Positions 1-9,250 of a DNA stretch of 64,000 nucleotides are shown piece by piece. Below the pieces are notes generated by a model. The model was not told the DNA's origin, ran no database searches, and was given only the letters and a program-made list of their open reading frames with translations. The DNA lies in the NCBI RefSeq assembly GCF_000196115.1, contig NC_005027.1:5390001-5454000 (forward strand), written 5' to 3'. This DNA comes from Rhodopirellula baltica SH 1. Lineage in GTDB: Bacteria > Planctomycetota > Planctomycetia > Pirellulales > Pirellulaceae. The translations under genes were made by a program, and so were the position numbers. Position 1 is the stretch's first letter. Every line of letters starts with the position of its first letter.

Positions 1-195
1 GATATCGCCGCTGACATCGCTCGTTGAAAGCGTCATCGCATTGGGTTCGAACCAGTTTGGAACATCCTCCAACGCTTCTTCAAACCAAGACTGAAACTGA
101 ACCAAAGGGTCGGATTTCGCGTCGTTTTCATGCAGCCCTCCCAAAGAGTAGTTCTTTCGCATTTGGTCCATGGCGGGTGGGATGAAATCGCTCAT
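1..195 (-). CDS. pdxH: Pyridoxamine 5'-phosphate oxidase, N-terminal part (cut by window edge)
   Basis: This is the 5' end of a minus-strand gene, with an ATG at 193-195 and 65 codons before the window ends. The translation begins MSDFIPPAMDQMRKNYSLGG and continues with a run ending in PNAMTLSTSDVSG. That is the characteristic amino end of PdxH (R-x-x-Y-x-x-x-x-L, then an acidic helix, then the N-A-M-x-L-S-T segment of the FMN-binding barrel). The family oxidises pyridoxine or pyridoxamine 5'-phosphate to PLP with FMN in the cytoplasm. It diverges from yqgE across about 150 bp. The catalytic C-terminus lies outside the window and cannot be checked. Confidence 0.85.
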   Translation of the reverse strand, partial: MSDFIPPAMDQMRKNYSLGGLHENDAKSDPLVQFQSWFEEALEDVPNWFEPNAMTLSTSDVSGDI

Positions 196-345
196 AGCAG
201 TTTGAGACCGGAAATCAGGGGCTTTAAGAGAACTCGGGAGGTCGCAAGATCGCTTTTGGCGCGCCGCTTGCCTATCTACTCAGCAGTCTTCACGGGTGAC
301 TGTCTTTTTGGCAACCACCCTCTTCTCCGTCCAATTGGAATTCAC

Positions 346-1071
346 ATGCAAAACGTTCAAGCGGGTAATTTGCTGGTCAGCTCGACGTTGGTCGATGGCA
401 CGGTGCTGAACCAAGCGGTTTGCCTGATGGTCCACGAAGACACCGAACACGCCATTGGATTGATGCTCAACCGCCCCATGCAAGCCATGGCGGGTGCGAT
501 CACCATCCAGGGGACTCCGCAAGAAACGCCGAAAATCCCTCGTTGGAACGCGGAAGATTTGGACGAGACATCCGAAGGCGATAGCACCATTGATCCATCA
601 TCCGATTCGATCGAACACCCTGTTTCGGGTGTTCCCTCGGTCGTGATTTCGGGCGACCAGAAAGACCAACTGGCACAGCAACTCCTTTCAGGAAAGCTCG
701 CAAATGGTTCCTCGTTGCACTTTGGTGGACCGTTGTCGGGGCCGATTGTGGCCGTTCATTCGAACCGCGAATTGGCGGAAGCCGAAACCGGCGAAGGCAT
801 CTTTGTCGCCGCTCAACGCGAAAATTTGGAAGCGTTGATGAAATCCAGCGACCTTCCCTACCGGTTGATCATCGGCCATTTGGGTTGGACCGCCGAACAG
901 CTCGAAAATGAGATCGAAGAGGGAATTTGGCACCGAATTCCTGCCACATCAGATCTTTTAAATTCAGATGACGCGATGATGTGGCCCCGCATGATCCGTC
1001 GTGCGACGGCAAATTCAGTCGCTCGTTGGCTGGATACGACTGACGTTCCTGGATCGGCCGAGTTAAACTGA
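346..1071 (+). CDS. YqgE/AlgH family protein (UPF0301)
   Basis: The 241-residue protein starts MQNVQAGNLLVSSTLVDGTV and carries the family signature: a leading beta strand, then CLMVHEDTEHAIGLMLNRPM and, later, LHFGGPLSGPIVAVHS and a C-terminal GHLGWTAEQLENEIEEGIW. The frame is open further upstream to 130, but that extension covers the divergent promoter region and has no family similarity, so the ATG at 346 is preferred. An acidic insertion at about residues 60-105 makes it longer than the usual roughly 190 residues. The biochemical role of the family is unresolved. The cold-shock gene follows after 4 bp and is probably co-transcribed. Confidence 0.85.
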   Translation: MQNVQAGNLLVSSTLVDGTVLNQAVCLMVHEDTEHAIGLMLNRPMQAMAGAITIQGTPQETPKIPRWNAEDLDETSEGDSTIDPSSDSIEHPVSGVPSVVISGDQKDQLAQQLLSGKLANGSSLHFGGPLSGPIVAVHSNRELAEAETGEGIFVAAQRENLEALMKSSDLPYRLIIGHLGWTAEQLENEIEEGIWHRIPATSDLLNSDDAMMWPRMIRRATANSVARWLDTTDVPGSAELN

Positions 1072-1075
1072 CCGT

Positions 1076-1459
1076 ATGAACCGACCTCGAACAGACCATT
1101 CCGACGATACGGAAAAGCCGTTTCGCATTCAGAAACGCCGCTTGGGCCGCATCAAAGTCATCAAGCCCGAAGGCGAATACGGCTTCATCGACTCGGACGA
1201 TTTCCGCGAAGACGTCTTCTTCCACTTCAAAGCGTGGGAAGCCTACAACGGCGAGACATTCGACATTGATTCCTATGTCGAATTCGAATTGGACGATGAC
1301 CAATTCGATGAAAAGAAGCGTCTGCGTGCGAAGGTGTTTCGTCCCACCGACCGTCCTGATGGCAAGAAACTGTCGGCCCGTGACGCGACCTTTGATCTGG
1401 TGTACCACCACCCAAAAGCCCGACGTCGACGTCCAACTTGGCGCGACAATCAGTCCTGA
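1076..1459 (+). CDS. Cold-shock-domain protein
   Basis: A 127-residue protein with one cold-shock domain at about residues 18-85. The RNP1-like element reads EGEYGFIDSD and the RNP2-like element DVFFHFKAW, followed by the acidic V-E-F-E-L strand typical of CSD beta barrels. The family binds single-stranded RNA or DNA. The extra C-terminal tail is basic and rich in Arg and His, which could add nucleic-acid affinity. It starts 4 bp after the yqgE stop, suggesting one transcript. Its end abuts the stop of the convergent DUF1592 gene with no space for a terminator. Confidence 0.85.
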   Translation: MNRPRTDHSDDTEKPFRIQKRRLGRIKVIKPEGEYGFIDSDDFREDVFFHFKAWEAYNGETFDIDSYVEFELDDDQFDEKKRLRAKVFRPTDRPDGKKLSARDATFDLVYHHPKARRRRPTWRDNQS

Positions 1460-3973
1460 TCAGCGACGAAAAAGTTCGCTGGTCACGATGGACTCAATCA
1501 ACTGAGCGGTCGGGTAGTCCTCCCCCTTGAGCGGCATCAGGATCGCATCCACCGCTGCACGGTCAGTTGGTTCCATTCGTCGTCCGAGTGCATGCGTTAG
1601 CAACCGCTCGGTAACCGTCCGAGCGATGAAATCCTTCCGCTTGACCAGTTGCTGCTTCAATCCCTCGGGTCCATCAAACTTGGCACCACCGGGAAGTTCG
1701 CCGGACGTAAAAATCGGTCGTCCTGATTTGATGTTGTAAACCTTCCGTGACTGACCAATCGCGTCGAAGCCTTCCATCGCGAAACCGAGCGGATCGATCT
1801 TTCGGTGGCACTGAAAGCAAGTCGCATCCTCACGATGCTTCAACAGCTGATCGCGGATCGTTTTCGCACCACGCGTGTCAGGCTCGATCGCGGGCACATC
1901 ATCCGGCGGCGGTGGCGTGGGTGTCCCGAGCACATTTTCCAGCAACCAAACCCCGCGAGTCACGGGCGATGTTTCAATGCCGTTGGCAGACACTGTCAGA
2001 ATACTGGCCTGGCCCAACAACCCACCGCGGCCAAGCTTTCTTTGGACGGGCGACTGTGCGAAATCAAAGCGTCGGAACCCCGAGGCATCCTCTGGCGGGA
2101 AGTGATCGTCGACGCCGTACAGCTTGGCCAAGTCGCGATTGAGGAAGGAATGCGAAGCGGTCAGCAACTCGTTCAGCGAAGCATCTCGATCGATCAAGTC
2201 TCGAAAGAACATTCGAGTCTCGGTTTTCATGTCGACTTGCAAATCACCCGAGTAGAAAGCGGCAAACTCCCTTGGGTCCGGCGGCATCGAACCAAGCGAA
2301 CGAAGATCCAACCAGTTGTCGAGAAAGTCGGCAACAAACTCATCGGACGTCTCTGAGGCGAGCAGTCGCCGAGTTTGTTGCCGCAGAGTCTCGGGATCGT
2401 TGAGCTTTCCCTCATCAGCCAATTGACGCAGTGTTTCATCGGGCATGCTCGATGTCAGGAAGTACGACAAACGTTCCGCCAACGCATGATCCGAAAGCTG
2501 TCCGTCTTCCGTCGTTGATGTTTGGAAATACAAGAACGAAGGGCTGCAAAGAATCGCTTTGGCGGTGTCGCCGTAGGCCTGATCCGACGAGCGTCCAAAT
2601 GCTTTTCGTGAATCGAAAAACGCAACCAAGCCTTCAACCTCGGTTTCAGTAACCGGACGCCGGTAGGCTCTCGATGCGAATCGTTCGATCCGATCCCGCA
2701 CCTCTGATTCGGCCCAGTGTTCTTCGCCGGTTATGTCGCCGCCGTACAGAGCCTGCTGACTCTTGGTAGGCCATTCCACATCGAGCGGCCCGCGAACCTT
2801 CACTTCATCAATTCGCAAGTGTGGAAGTGTCCCTTCGCTGATAATGGCAATGCGTTGTTCAAAGATGCCACGCGTGTCGCGAATTTCTTGAGGAAGCAAA
2901 TTAAAATGCATTCGGTAGATACGGGCGAACGATCCGCGAACATCATGCATTCCGTTTTCAAACGTGAATCGCGGAACGAACCCTCGATCCAGCGGCACCT
3001 CGAATCGAATCCACTTGAACTCGTCGTCCGAAACCACGGACTCCGCCAATAAAGGCTGGATGGGTTGCCGGTGAGGCATGTCGCCGATACTGGAGTCACC
3101 AGGTCGAATTCCCAATCGGAACGGTTCTTCTAAGTCGATTTTGACCGCTCGTTCGCTGTATTTCGTGTCCCGGTGCATCGCCTTCGCATGCACCCAAACC
3201 TCATAAACGCCATCGACCGGAACGCCTCCAACAAACGCTTCGATGTGGCCGTATCCACCCTCCGTTTTGTCGTTGAATGGATGATCGTAGAGACACAAAT
3301 ATCGATTCAGAAACGCACGAGCGTGGGCCGTCCTCAGTTCTGCTTGCTGCGGGAACTTGCGATGAAACCTCCATTCCTGAGTCCTGGGTCGCTCGCTCGG
3401 ACCGATGGCTTTGGCGATACACTGTTCGGCCGCATCGAGGTAACGCTCCAACAAGTGCTCGGACATCACCAACGTGTCACCCACATTGTCGAAGTGCTCC
3501 GACAAATTGTCCGCCGGAAACTCGTGTGTCGGATCAAACATGGTCATGTCGATCTCGAGCAGATCAGAAACCGTTTCTCGATATTCACGACGGGAAAGTC
3601 GTCGCAGCACGGTGCGACCGTTGGTGCTGTTTGATTCCTGACGCATTCGAGTCAATTGCTGAGTCAACACGTCGATCGCGGCCAAGCGTACTTGCTCGGA
3701 CGGTTGATCACCATCTTCAGGCGGCATCGATCGAAGCGTCAACTGATCGATCGCTTCCTGCAATGCCAATTGCGTGTCCCAGTGCGAGTCGTCCAAATCA
3801 AGAGACTCGAAATCTCGCTCACCCGCCGGATCGTCGGCTGTATGACAATCAATGCAATAGTTCTCGAGAAACCCAACCGGATCGATTGGCTGAGCTTCCT
3901 TCGCCAGCGCGCCACCACACGGTTGCAACAAAACGCAGACGACCAATAGCCGAAACACATGCGACGACAGCAT
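1460..3973 (-). CDS. DUF1592/DUF1588/DUF1585 planctomycete cytochrome-type protein
   Basis: About 837 residues with a signal peptide (SHVFRLLVVCVLLQPCGGALA). Near the N-terminus is a c-type haem motif CIDCH, and late in the protein a second motif CFQCHRKIDPLGFAMEGFD, which is the DUF1588 hallmark. Between them lie blocks matching DUF1587, DUF1595 and DUF1592 (SYFLTSSMPDETL), with DUF1585 at the end. Such proteins are abundant in planctomycetes, are exported, and have no established reaction. The ATG at 3971-3973 overlaps the TGA of the upstream DUF1552 gene by one base (TGATG), implying translational coupling. A TTG nine bases upstream is an alternative start. Confidence 0.9.
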   Translation of the reverse strand: MLSSHVFRLLVVCVLLQPCGGALAKEAQPIDPVGFLENYCIDCHTADDPAGERDFESLDLDDSHWDTQLALQEAIDQLTLRSMPPEDGDQPSEQVRLAAIDVLTQQLTRMRQESNSTNGRTVLRRLSRREYRETVSDLLEIDMTMFDPTHEFPADNLSEHFDNVGDTLVMSEHLLERYLDAAEQCIAKAIGPSERPRTQEWRFHRKFPQQAELRTAHARAFLNRYLCLYDHPFNDKTEGGYGHIEAFVGGVPVDGVYEVWVHAKAMHRDTKYSERAVKIDLEEPFRLGIRPGDSSIGDMPHRQPIQPLLAESVVSDDEFKWIRFEVPLDRGFVPRFTFENGMHDVRGSFARIYRMHFNLLPQEIRDTRGIFEQRIAIISEGTLPHLRIDEVKVRGPLDVEWPTKSQQALYGGDITGEEHWAESEVRDRIERFASRAYRRPVTETEVEGLVAFFDSRKAFGRSSDQAYGDTAKAILCSPSFLYFQTSTTEDGQLSDHALAERLSYFLTSSMPDETLRQLADEGKLNDPETLRQQTRRLLASETSDEFVADFLDNWLDLRSLGSMPPDPREFAAFYSGDLQVDMKTETRMFFRDLIDRDASLNELLTASHSFLNRDLAKLYGVDDHFPPEDASGFRRFDFAQSPVQRKLGRGGLLGQASILTVSANGIETSPVTRGVWLLENVLGTPTPPPPDDVPAIEPDTRGAKTIRDQLLKHREDATCFQCHRKIDPLGFAMEGFDAIGQSRKVYNIKSGRPIFTSGELPGGAKFDGPEGLKQQLVKRKDFIARTVTERLLTHALGRRMEPTDRAAVDAILMPLKGEDYPTAQLIESIVTSELFRR

Positions 3974-5307
3974 CACGTCCAACCTCGCAGCGTTCCGGTG
4001 CTGGTCGCGAATGCATCGGTCTCGATCCCGAAGTCTTGTAGCATCGAGACGTACAGGTTCGTCAAAGGCGGACGGTCTTTGGCTCTCTCATCAAACGCCA
4101 ACAATCGCCCGTGCTTGCCACCACCGCCGGCGACGACCAGTGGCAAATTGGAATTGGTGTGAGAATTGGCGTTGCCCATCCCACTTCCAAACAACACCGA
4201 AGTCTGATCGAGCAGTGGTCCATACTCATCGTGGGTGCTCGCAAGTTTGTTGATGAATCGTGTGAACTGTTCGACTTGGTAACGCTCGATCGCGACCAGT
4301 TTGTCGATGTTCTCTTGGCGTTGGCCATGATGCGACAAGGCGTGGTAGCCGCCTTTGATACCCAAGTCATTTGGATTGAAGTCGCCGCCAATTTCAAGCG
4401 TCGCAATTCGTGTTGAGTCAGTCTGCAACGCCAACACGATCAGGTCATACAGCAGCGGCAAGTCTTCGACGAGATTGCGATTCTTCGGGGAATCAAACGG
4501 AGCTTCGGGTTTGGGAACATCGATCCAGTTTCGACGCAAAGCCAACCGTTCTTCCACATCACGTACTGAAGTCAGGTACTCGTCCAACTTGTGGCGGTCC
4601 TGTTGGTTCAATCGCTTCTTGAGGTCGTTCGCGTTCCAATGCACCAAATCCAAGATCGAGTTCTGCAGTCCAATGCGTTCCGCGGCGGCTTGCTTCTTTT
4701 TCGGATCGGTACCAACAAATAGTTTTTCAAACAACTGTTGTGGGCCGGGGATCGGTGGCACTCGTGTTCCACTTCGCGTCCAGGAAAGCTGACACCCGCC
4801 GTGGATCCCAGACTCACTTCCAATCGTCAATGTCGGAAACCTGGTTTGCCCAGAAATCGATTGGGCCGCGAACTGATCGAAAGTGATGTTGGCCATTGGC
4901 ATCGTGTGCGCGTCGACTTGACGAACACCCGACAAGAACGCATGAATCGCAAAGTGCCCGCCTTTGAATCCGTGGTCCAATCCCGAGATCACGGTCAGTT
5001 GATCTTCAATCTCAGCGAGAGATTGGCTGGATTCGCCGAACTGCATCTGATGATGCTCGACCAACCCTTGGCTCAATGGCGTGCTGGACGAGGAAGCATT
5101 CTCGGCGGGCTGCTTGGGCCAAAACGCGTCGGGATAGAAACCCAGCATGTTGCCGATGCAGACCATCCGTCGTTTCGCTTTGATCCCCGCCGGTTCGCGT
5201 TTGGTTTCTCCGGCAGACGTTTCCTTGGCAGACAACGATGCAAACGCCGGCAAGCCCACCGAAACACCCGCGGCACGCAAAACATTTCGTCGAGAAAAGG
5301 AACCCAT
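3973..5307 (-). CDS. DUF1552 secreted protein with Tat-type leader
   Basis: 444 residues beginning MGSFSRRNVLRAAGVSVGLP, a twin-arginine-type leader followed by a hydrophobic stretch. The start at 5305-5307 is chosen because the leader lies there and a GGAAAGAG purine run precedes it. The reading frame is open a further 270 bp upstream, but that part is Gly/Trp-rich and looks non-coding. The body has the DUF1552 blocks: MVCIGNMLGFYPDAFWP near the start, GLDHGFKGGHFAIHAFLSG in the middle, and SVLFGSGMGNANSHTNSNLP near the end. Its partner DUF1592 gene follows with a one-base overlap. This DUF1552-DUF1592 pairing is recurrent in planctomycetes and verrucomicrobia. The function is unknown. Confidence 0.9.
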   Translation of the reverse strand: MGSFSRRNVLRAAGVSVGLPAFASLSAKETSAGETKREPAGIKAKRRMVCIGNMLGFYPDAFWPKQPAENASSSSTPLSQGLVEHHQMQFGESSQSLAEIEDQLTVISGLDHGFKGGHFAIHAFLSGVRQVDAHTMPMANITFDQFAAQSISGQTRFPTLTIGSESGIHGGCQLSWTRSGTRVPPIPGPQQLFEKLFVGTDPKKKQAAAERIGLQNSILDLVHWNANDLKKRLNQQDRHKLDEYLTSVRDVEERLALRRNWIDVPKPEAPFDSPKNRNLVEDLPLLYDLIVLALQTDSTRIATLEIGGDFNPNDLGIKGGYHALSHHGQRQENIDKLVAIERYQVEQFTRFINKLASTHDEYGPLLDQTSVLFGSGMGNANSHTNSNLPLVVAGGGGKHGRLLAFDERAKDRPPLTNLYVSMLQDFGIETDAFATSTGTLRGWT

Positions 5308-5604
5308 CGCTCTTTCCAAGGGAGACAAACAGCAAAACCAATCGACCAGTCTACCAGCGATGACGCCACGATATGACGAAACGTGTGGCTCGTCCCAATG
5401 CCAGCCACCTCCGCCTCCGCCACGCCAACCGGGAAGCCAGCCTATCCCAGTGAGTTGGCCCCATGCAAATAAATGCTGCTCGTTTTCTCCAAGCGGATTT
5501 GCTTGCATCGCCATGGCGACTCGGACAAAAGGCGCCCGTTTGGTGCCACCCACCAAACTTTCCCCACGGTTTGTCACCGCCCCGCAGTTGCTCCGGGTTG
5601 CTAG

Positions 5605-6468
5605 GTGAATGGCCTCGTACTGTCTTTCTTCAGAGTTACATTTGGTATACTGACTCCTCGAAAGAAACCGGAACTAAGTACAGGGGATTGGCTTCCCGAA
5701 GGAAGGGCACCCCACAAGATCACGCCCATATTGGGCGTACTGCACGCGGAGTCGGGATGGCGTGCGTTTCCACGTGGTGGATCAATACTCCCGACCCGGT
5801 TAACCCAAACATTCTGTGCATTTCACGCATCAACAAAATGCTCTGCGGCAAACGCTCAAGCCGCTCGATTCTTGAGATCCAACGTAAACGACTCGCTTTG
5901 CAACACGCTGACTGAATTCGGACTCACCCTCGCGGAATACGTGATGCTCAATCTCGTGCACTACGAGCCACGACGCGTAGACAACGCCCCGGGTTATGCA
6001 CGAGGATTGGTCGACGCTACCGTCATTCCGGTCCCAACCGCCGCATCATGCAAGGCTGCGATACGAACGCTGTGCGATCGGAAGTTGACGCGAATCATTA
6101 ACGATGAATCTCAACTCGAAATTCAACGTTTCGTCAAAGATCTGGATTGCATTGGCCCCACGGATGGTATTCCCTACATCGGGCAATTCGACTACACGAT
6201 CGCTGGGGCGAAGCTTTGGCGTGACGTGCTAAACTTTAACCATTCCGACTTCGGGACCGACTACTACTGGAACAACTACGTTTGCTTTATCCGGCGACGA
6301 GCCGCAATAAATGTCTATACGTTCGACACAGATAGGGCTGACGACAGTGCTGCATCATGCGAACTCACACCAGTAAGTCCATGGGCGCCAATTGGGCGAT
6401 GGCGATCACAATGGTGGCGGGAAATTCCACATGGATTCCGCCGGCAATTCCTGCCCGACATCGACTGA
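5605..6468 (+). CDS. Hypothetical protein, start uncertain
   Basis: No family was recognised. The open frame begins with a GTG at 5605 and runs 287 codons. The part from about codon 105 onward (ATG at 5944) looks most protein-like, with repeated aromatic and acidic motifs such as GIPYIGQFDYTIAG and FGTDYYWNNYVCF. The first third is Pro/Arg-rich and contains a TATACT hexamer at 5649-5654 that may be a -10 element. The gene may therefore start later, or its 5' end may be decayed. The predicted protein has no signal peptide or membrane segment. Confidence 0.4.
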   Translation: MNGLVLSFFRVTFGILTPRKKPELSTGDWLPEGRAPHKITPILGVLHAESGWRAFPRGGSILPTRLTQTFCAFHASTKCSAANAQAARFLRSNVNDSLCNTLTEFGLTLAEYVMLNLVHYEPRRVDNAPGYARGLVDATVIPVPTAASCKAAIRTLCDRKLTRIINDESQLEIQRFVKDLDCIGPTDGIPYIGQFDYTIAGAKLWRDVLNFNHSDFGTDYYWNNYVCFIRRRAAINVYTFDTDRADDSAASCELTPVSPWAPIGRWRSQWWREIPHGFRRQFLPDID

Positions 6469-6915
6469 CGAAGTACAGAATCAGTCAGGATTTGACTTCG
6501 CGTGGATTCGGCGATTGAGTCAATTTTTCTTTCAGCTTTCTTCGTTCGTCGCGGTTTAAAACGCGTCATCTAGCTGAAGTTCAAGCCCTCCGTTCAAGAT
6601 GACCGTTGGTGAATGGAGAGAATCTTTACGGTTGGTACCTGCAAACTCAGGTAGAAAGTGCAAAGCGACACGAGCAAGATCGCCCACCGGAGAGTCAGCT
6701 TGCCTGGCCGCTCTTCCGGCATGCCAAAAATCGTATCTGGTAGACTATTTCTAGCGAACCAGACGTCCTGATTCGCTTGCCCATCCAACCCAGTGCGGGA
6801 ACAAAGTTCAACGCAAGATCTATGCCTTCACCTCTTGTGCCTCCATCGATCGCAATTCGTTCGCCGGCACGATCGATCTTTCGCTATCCACACACTTTCG
6901 ATCTGGAACTAAAAC
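6469..6915 (+). other. Intergenic region without a supported gene
   Basis: About 450 bp between two poorly characterised genes. Only a short minus-strand frame of 64 codons (6594-6788) with a TTG start and one hydrophobic stretch is present, and it has no ribosome-binding site. The segment just before 6916 presumably holds the promoter of the membrane protein gene. No repeat or RNA fold was recognised. Confidence 0.4.
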
Positions 6916-7413
6916 ATGGGTGACAAATCAGAAATCAAACCGCTTCGAAAGGGAAATTGGCTTTCCGCGTTCTCGCTTTCGATCGTCCATTTGCTTTCCT
7001 TTGGCACGCTCTACCTCGTGGTCGTCCAGATACATTGGTCCTTCCAAGATTTCTACGGGCTTGTCGGCACGAAACTCACTCCAGAGTTTGAGCGCATCGC
7101 GGTGGTCTCTGATTTCATTGCCGCCTACACGCCGATTGTATTGATCGTGGTTGCAGTGGACATTCTCATTGTCTTTCGTCTTGCTCGCCGAGGTAGCCAA
7201 TGGACGTCGGTCTATTCGCACGCCGTCTTGCTTTGCCTGGGCTTTACTGGATTTCTCTGGACCGCGAGGAGCGTTGAACCAATGGCTTTGAGCGCGCCGG
7301 GCATCGGTAATCTTCCCGTTGCCAACAATGTTCAGGCGGCGGGTGTCGTCGAGCCAACCATTAGCCTGCTACGAAGCGACGCACCGTCGGGTGAATCGGA
7401 GAACGCGAGCTAA
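6916..7413 (+). CDS. Small multi-pass membrane protein, unknown function
   Basis: 165 residues with three predicted membrane segments: about residues 18-38 (SFGTLYLVVVQI region), 68-88 (YTPIVLIVVAVDILIVF) and 103-120 (HAVLLCLGFTGFLW). A soluble Ser/Glu-rich tail follows. The ATG at 6916 follows an A-rich leader (GGAACTAAAAC) with a plausible GGAA ribosome-binding site. No family was recognised. Its 3' neighbour is a DUF6714-like gene on the same strand about 60 bp downstream. Confidence 0.55.
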   Translation: MGDKSEIKPLRKGNWLSAFSLSIVHLLSFGTLYLVVVQIHWSFQDFYGLVGTKLTPEFERIAVVSDFIAAYTPIVLIVVAVDILIVFRLARRGSQWTSVYSHAVLLCLGFTGFLWTARSVEPMALSAPGIGNLPVANNVQAAGVVEPTISLLRSDAPSGESENAS

Positions 7414-7476
7414 ACGAATTGGCCGCTTAAATCATTATCACGCGTTCTCGGTTAGGCATACCGTTCGCCGACATTT

Positions 7477-8001
7477 GTGGCTGGAGTCTCCATCTTGGCA
7501 CTAACGCTCAAGCAGTGGCTGATCGACTACATCGCATACGCGTTTCGCTACGTGTCACTGGGTGATGGCATCAATATCTATACCGCTGCTTCCGCTGACT
7601 GGTACGGGAACCCTGAAGACGATGCACTTTCCGAACGGGCGGAACGGATTGATTGGCGGCGCGTCCCGTCGGTTCACCTCCACACACGCCATCACGCACT
7701 CAGCTATCTCGATCCGTTGGGCTTTCGTTTCTACACTCCAACTATCATCACGACTATGATTCGCGGCGAGGATGAAAGGGGTAATCTATCTGAGTCCTTC
7801 ATGTTCCACCTCGAGCGAATGGCGGACAGCGGCAAGTATCGCGATACCCATGTCTGTGACTTGTTCAACCGATCGCAGCGATCTGCGATTCGTCGCTACC
7901 TCAAATACCAGATTCACAATTGCCGTCGCGGAATTGATTACGACGAGCTCCGTAGTACGCTGAATGCATTTGACAAATGCGTTGCTGCCGCGCGAACCTA
8001 G
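7477..8001 (+). CDS. DUF6714-like protein
   Basis: About 174 residues. The central block, WRRVPSVHLHTRHHALSYLD followed by PLGFRFYTPTIITTMIRGE, resembles the DUF6714 pattern in which a tryptophan-containing helix is followed by 'l.p.gfryYlPa'. The C-terminal LFNRSQRSAIRRYLKYQ also fits, as members have a 'Ls..Q..aI..fL' helix. The GTG at 7477 is the furthest start. A TTG at 7495 with GGAG eight bases upstream is a realistic alternative. No biochemical role is known for the family. The family call rests on pattern similarity. Confidence 0.6.
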   Translation: MAGVSILALTLKQWLIDYIAYAFRYVSLGDGINIYTAASADWYGNPEDDALSERAERIDWRRVPSVHLHTRHHALSYLDPLGFRFYTPTIITTMIRGEDERGNLSESFMFHLERMADSGKYRDTHVCDLFNRSQRSAIRRYLKYQIHNCRRGIDYDELRSTLNAFDKCVAAART

Positions 8002-8324
8002 CGGCCAATCGAAGGGGACGGAGGTCGTTTGACCATCCTTGTGCGCCGGAGCGATTCGGTAGCATTCTTGCTACTGGATCGTCGGTTGCCATCGTTCGGC
8101 TCGACATAGCCCGAAGGGCGACACAGCAATCCCATCCAAGTCCCCACGACGGCCCCATCCGGGGCGAAAATTCGATCGAAACGGCCTCGGTTCGCCCAAT
8201 GGACGGATCTCTGTGGACGCCGGTAGGCGCGAGCCACGAATGATTGAGAGAGAGATTGAATGGGTGCCACTTCGAGGCTGCTCAGACAAAGAGGCGTTGA
8301 AGCGTTGGGACTTTCAAGGATGCG
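8002..8324 (+). other. Intergenic region, no supported gene
   Basis: About 320 bp between convergent genes (DUF6714-like on plus, transglutaminase on minus). Short frames on both strands overlap each other here, are Arg/Ser/Pro-rich and lack start signals. They resemble the low-complexity translations often produced by intergenic repeats in such genomes. No convincing terminator was found. Confidence 0.4.
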
Positions 8325-9245
8325 TCAGGCAGGTGGCCCCACTTCGGTTGGCAGTTCGACCGGTGCGACGTCCACCTTCACGGCCAACGTCGTCTGGCCA
8401 CCGCCCAGCACGATGCCTCGCATAGGACTGATGTCGTCGTAGTCGCGACCAACGCAAACCGGGATGTGATCGAGGCCAATCTGGCATGCATTGGTTGGGT
8501 CAAAGTCGATCCATCCCAGTGCTTCGCCCGCGTAGACGCTGATCCAGGCATGGGATTCATCGTTGCCGATCAAACGAGGTTTTCCCGGCGGAGGCAACGT
8601 TCGCAGATAGCCACTGACGTACCGGGCGGGCAACCCAAGACTTCGCAAACAGGCGATTTGAACGTGCGAGAAATCCTGACACACACCCGCCTTTAGCTCA
8701 AACGCAGACTGGGTCGTTGTGGTGACATCCGTGGCGGTGGAATCGTACTGAAAGTCATTGTGGATGTGTTTGGTCAGTTGCAACACCGCGTCCAAGATCG
8801 ATGAGGCATCGTTCACAATCGGCCTGGCATATTCGGCGAAGTGAGCGGCCAAGGGAATGCGAGGGGAGGCGAACACGTATTCCTTGGCAAAGAGATCGGC
8901 TTCGGTCTGGCCGGTTCGAATTGCATGGACGACTTCCGCCACCGTCGGAATGCTCGGCGAATCAAAGGGATTCACCGCACTGACCTGCACCTGACTGGTG
9001 ACTTTGACCATCAAAGATTCATGATGCGATTCGATCGCAAACGAATCAACGACGTTGCCAAAGTAGTCCGGGTGCGTATCCACTTTGGCCGGTGCCGGTT
9101 CGATGGTGACGTTGCATTGATTGCATACCACCGACGGAGGCCGTGTCTGCGGACGCATGCGAAGCTGATTCAGACAAACCGCGACGGGCTCGCTGTAGGT
9201 GTACTTCGTCTCATGAACGATGTCGTAAGTGACCGACCGAGGCAT
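8325..9245 (-). CDS. Transglutaminase-like cysteine peptidase-fold protein
   Basis: 306 residues. The N-terminal bacterial transglutaminase-like domain (YDIVHETKYTYSEPVAVCLN, then LRMRPQ) is followed by the transglutaminase core. The catalytic Cys is in GVCQDFSHVQIACLRSLGLP, the His in ESHAWISVY and the Asp in GWIDFDPTN. The ATG at 9243-9245 is preferred over an upstream GTG because AAGGTGA sits six bases before it. It starts 5 bp after the fused ATP-grasp/alpha-E gene, so the two form an operon. In predicted amidoligase systems this family is thought to cleave or transfer gamma-glutamyl or peptide amide bonds. The substrate is unknown. Confidence 0.9.
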   Translation of the reverse strand: MPRSVTYDIVHETKYTYSEPVAVCLNQLRMRPQTRPPSVVCNQCNVTIEPAPAKVDTHPDYFGNVVDSFAIESHHESLMVKVTSQVQVSAVNPFDSPSIPTVAEVVHAIRTGQTEADLFAKEYVFASPRIPLAAHFAEYARPIVNDASSILDAVLQLTKHIHNDFQYDSTATDVTTTTQSAFELKAGVCQDFSHVQIACLRSLGLPARYVSGYLRTLPPPGKPRLIGNDESHAWISVYAGEALGWIDFDPTNACQIGLDHIPVCVGRDYDDISPMRGIVLGGGQTTLAVKVDVAPVELPTEVGPPA

Positions 9246-9250
9246 TGAAT

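Noticed and set aside
3277-4041. 254-codon plus-strand open frame
   Set aside because: Antisense to the DUF1592 gene, Arg/Ser/Thr-rich with no motif.
6594-6788. 64-codon minus-strand frame with a hydrophobic stretch
   Set aside because: TTG start, no ribosome-binding site, no similarity. It could not be separated from chance.
7998-8270. 90-codon minus-strand frame in the gap before the transglutaminase gene
   Set aside because: Arg/Ser/Pro-rich translation overlapping other short frames. It looks like repeat-derived or non-coding sequence.
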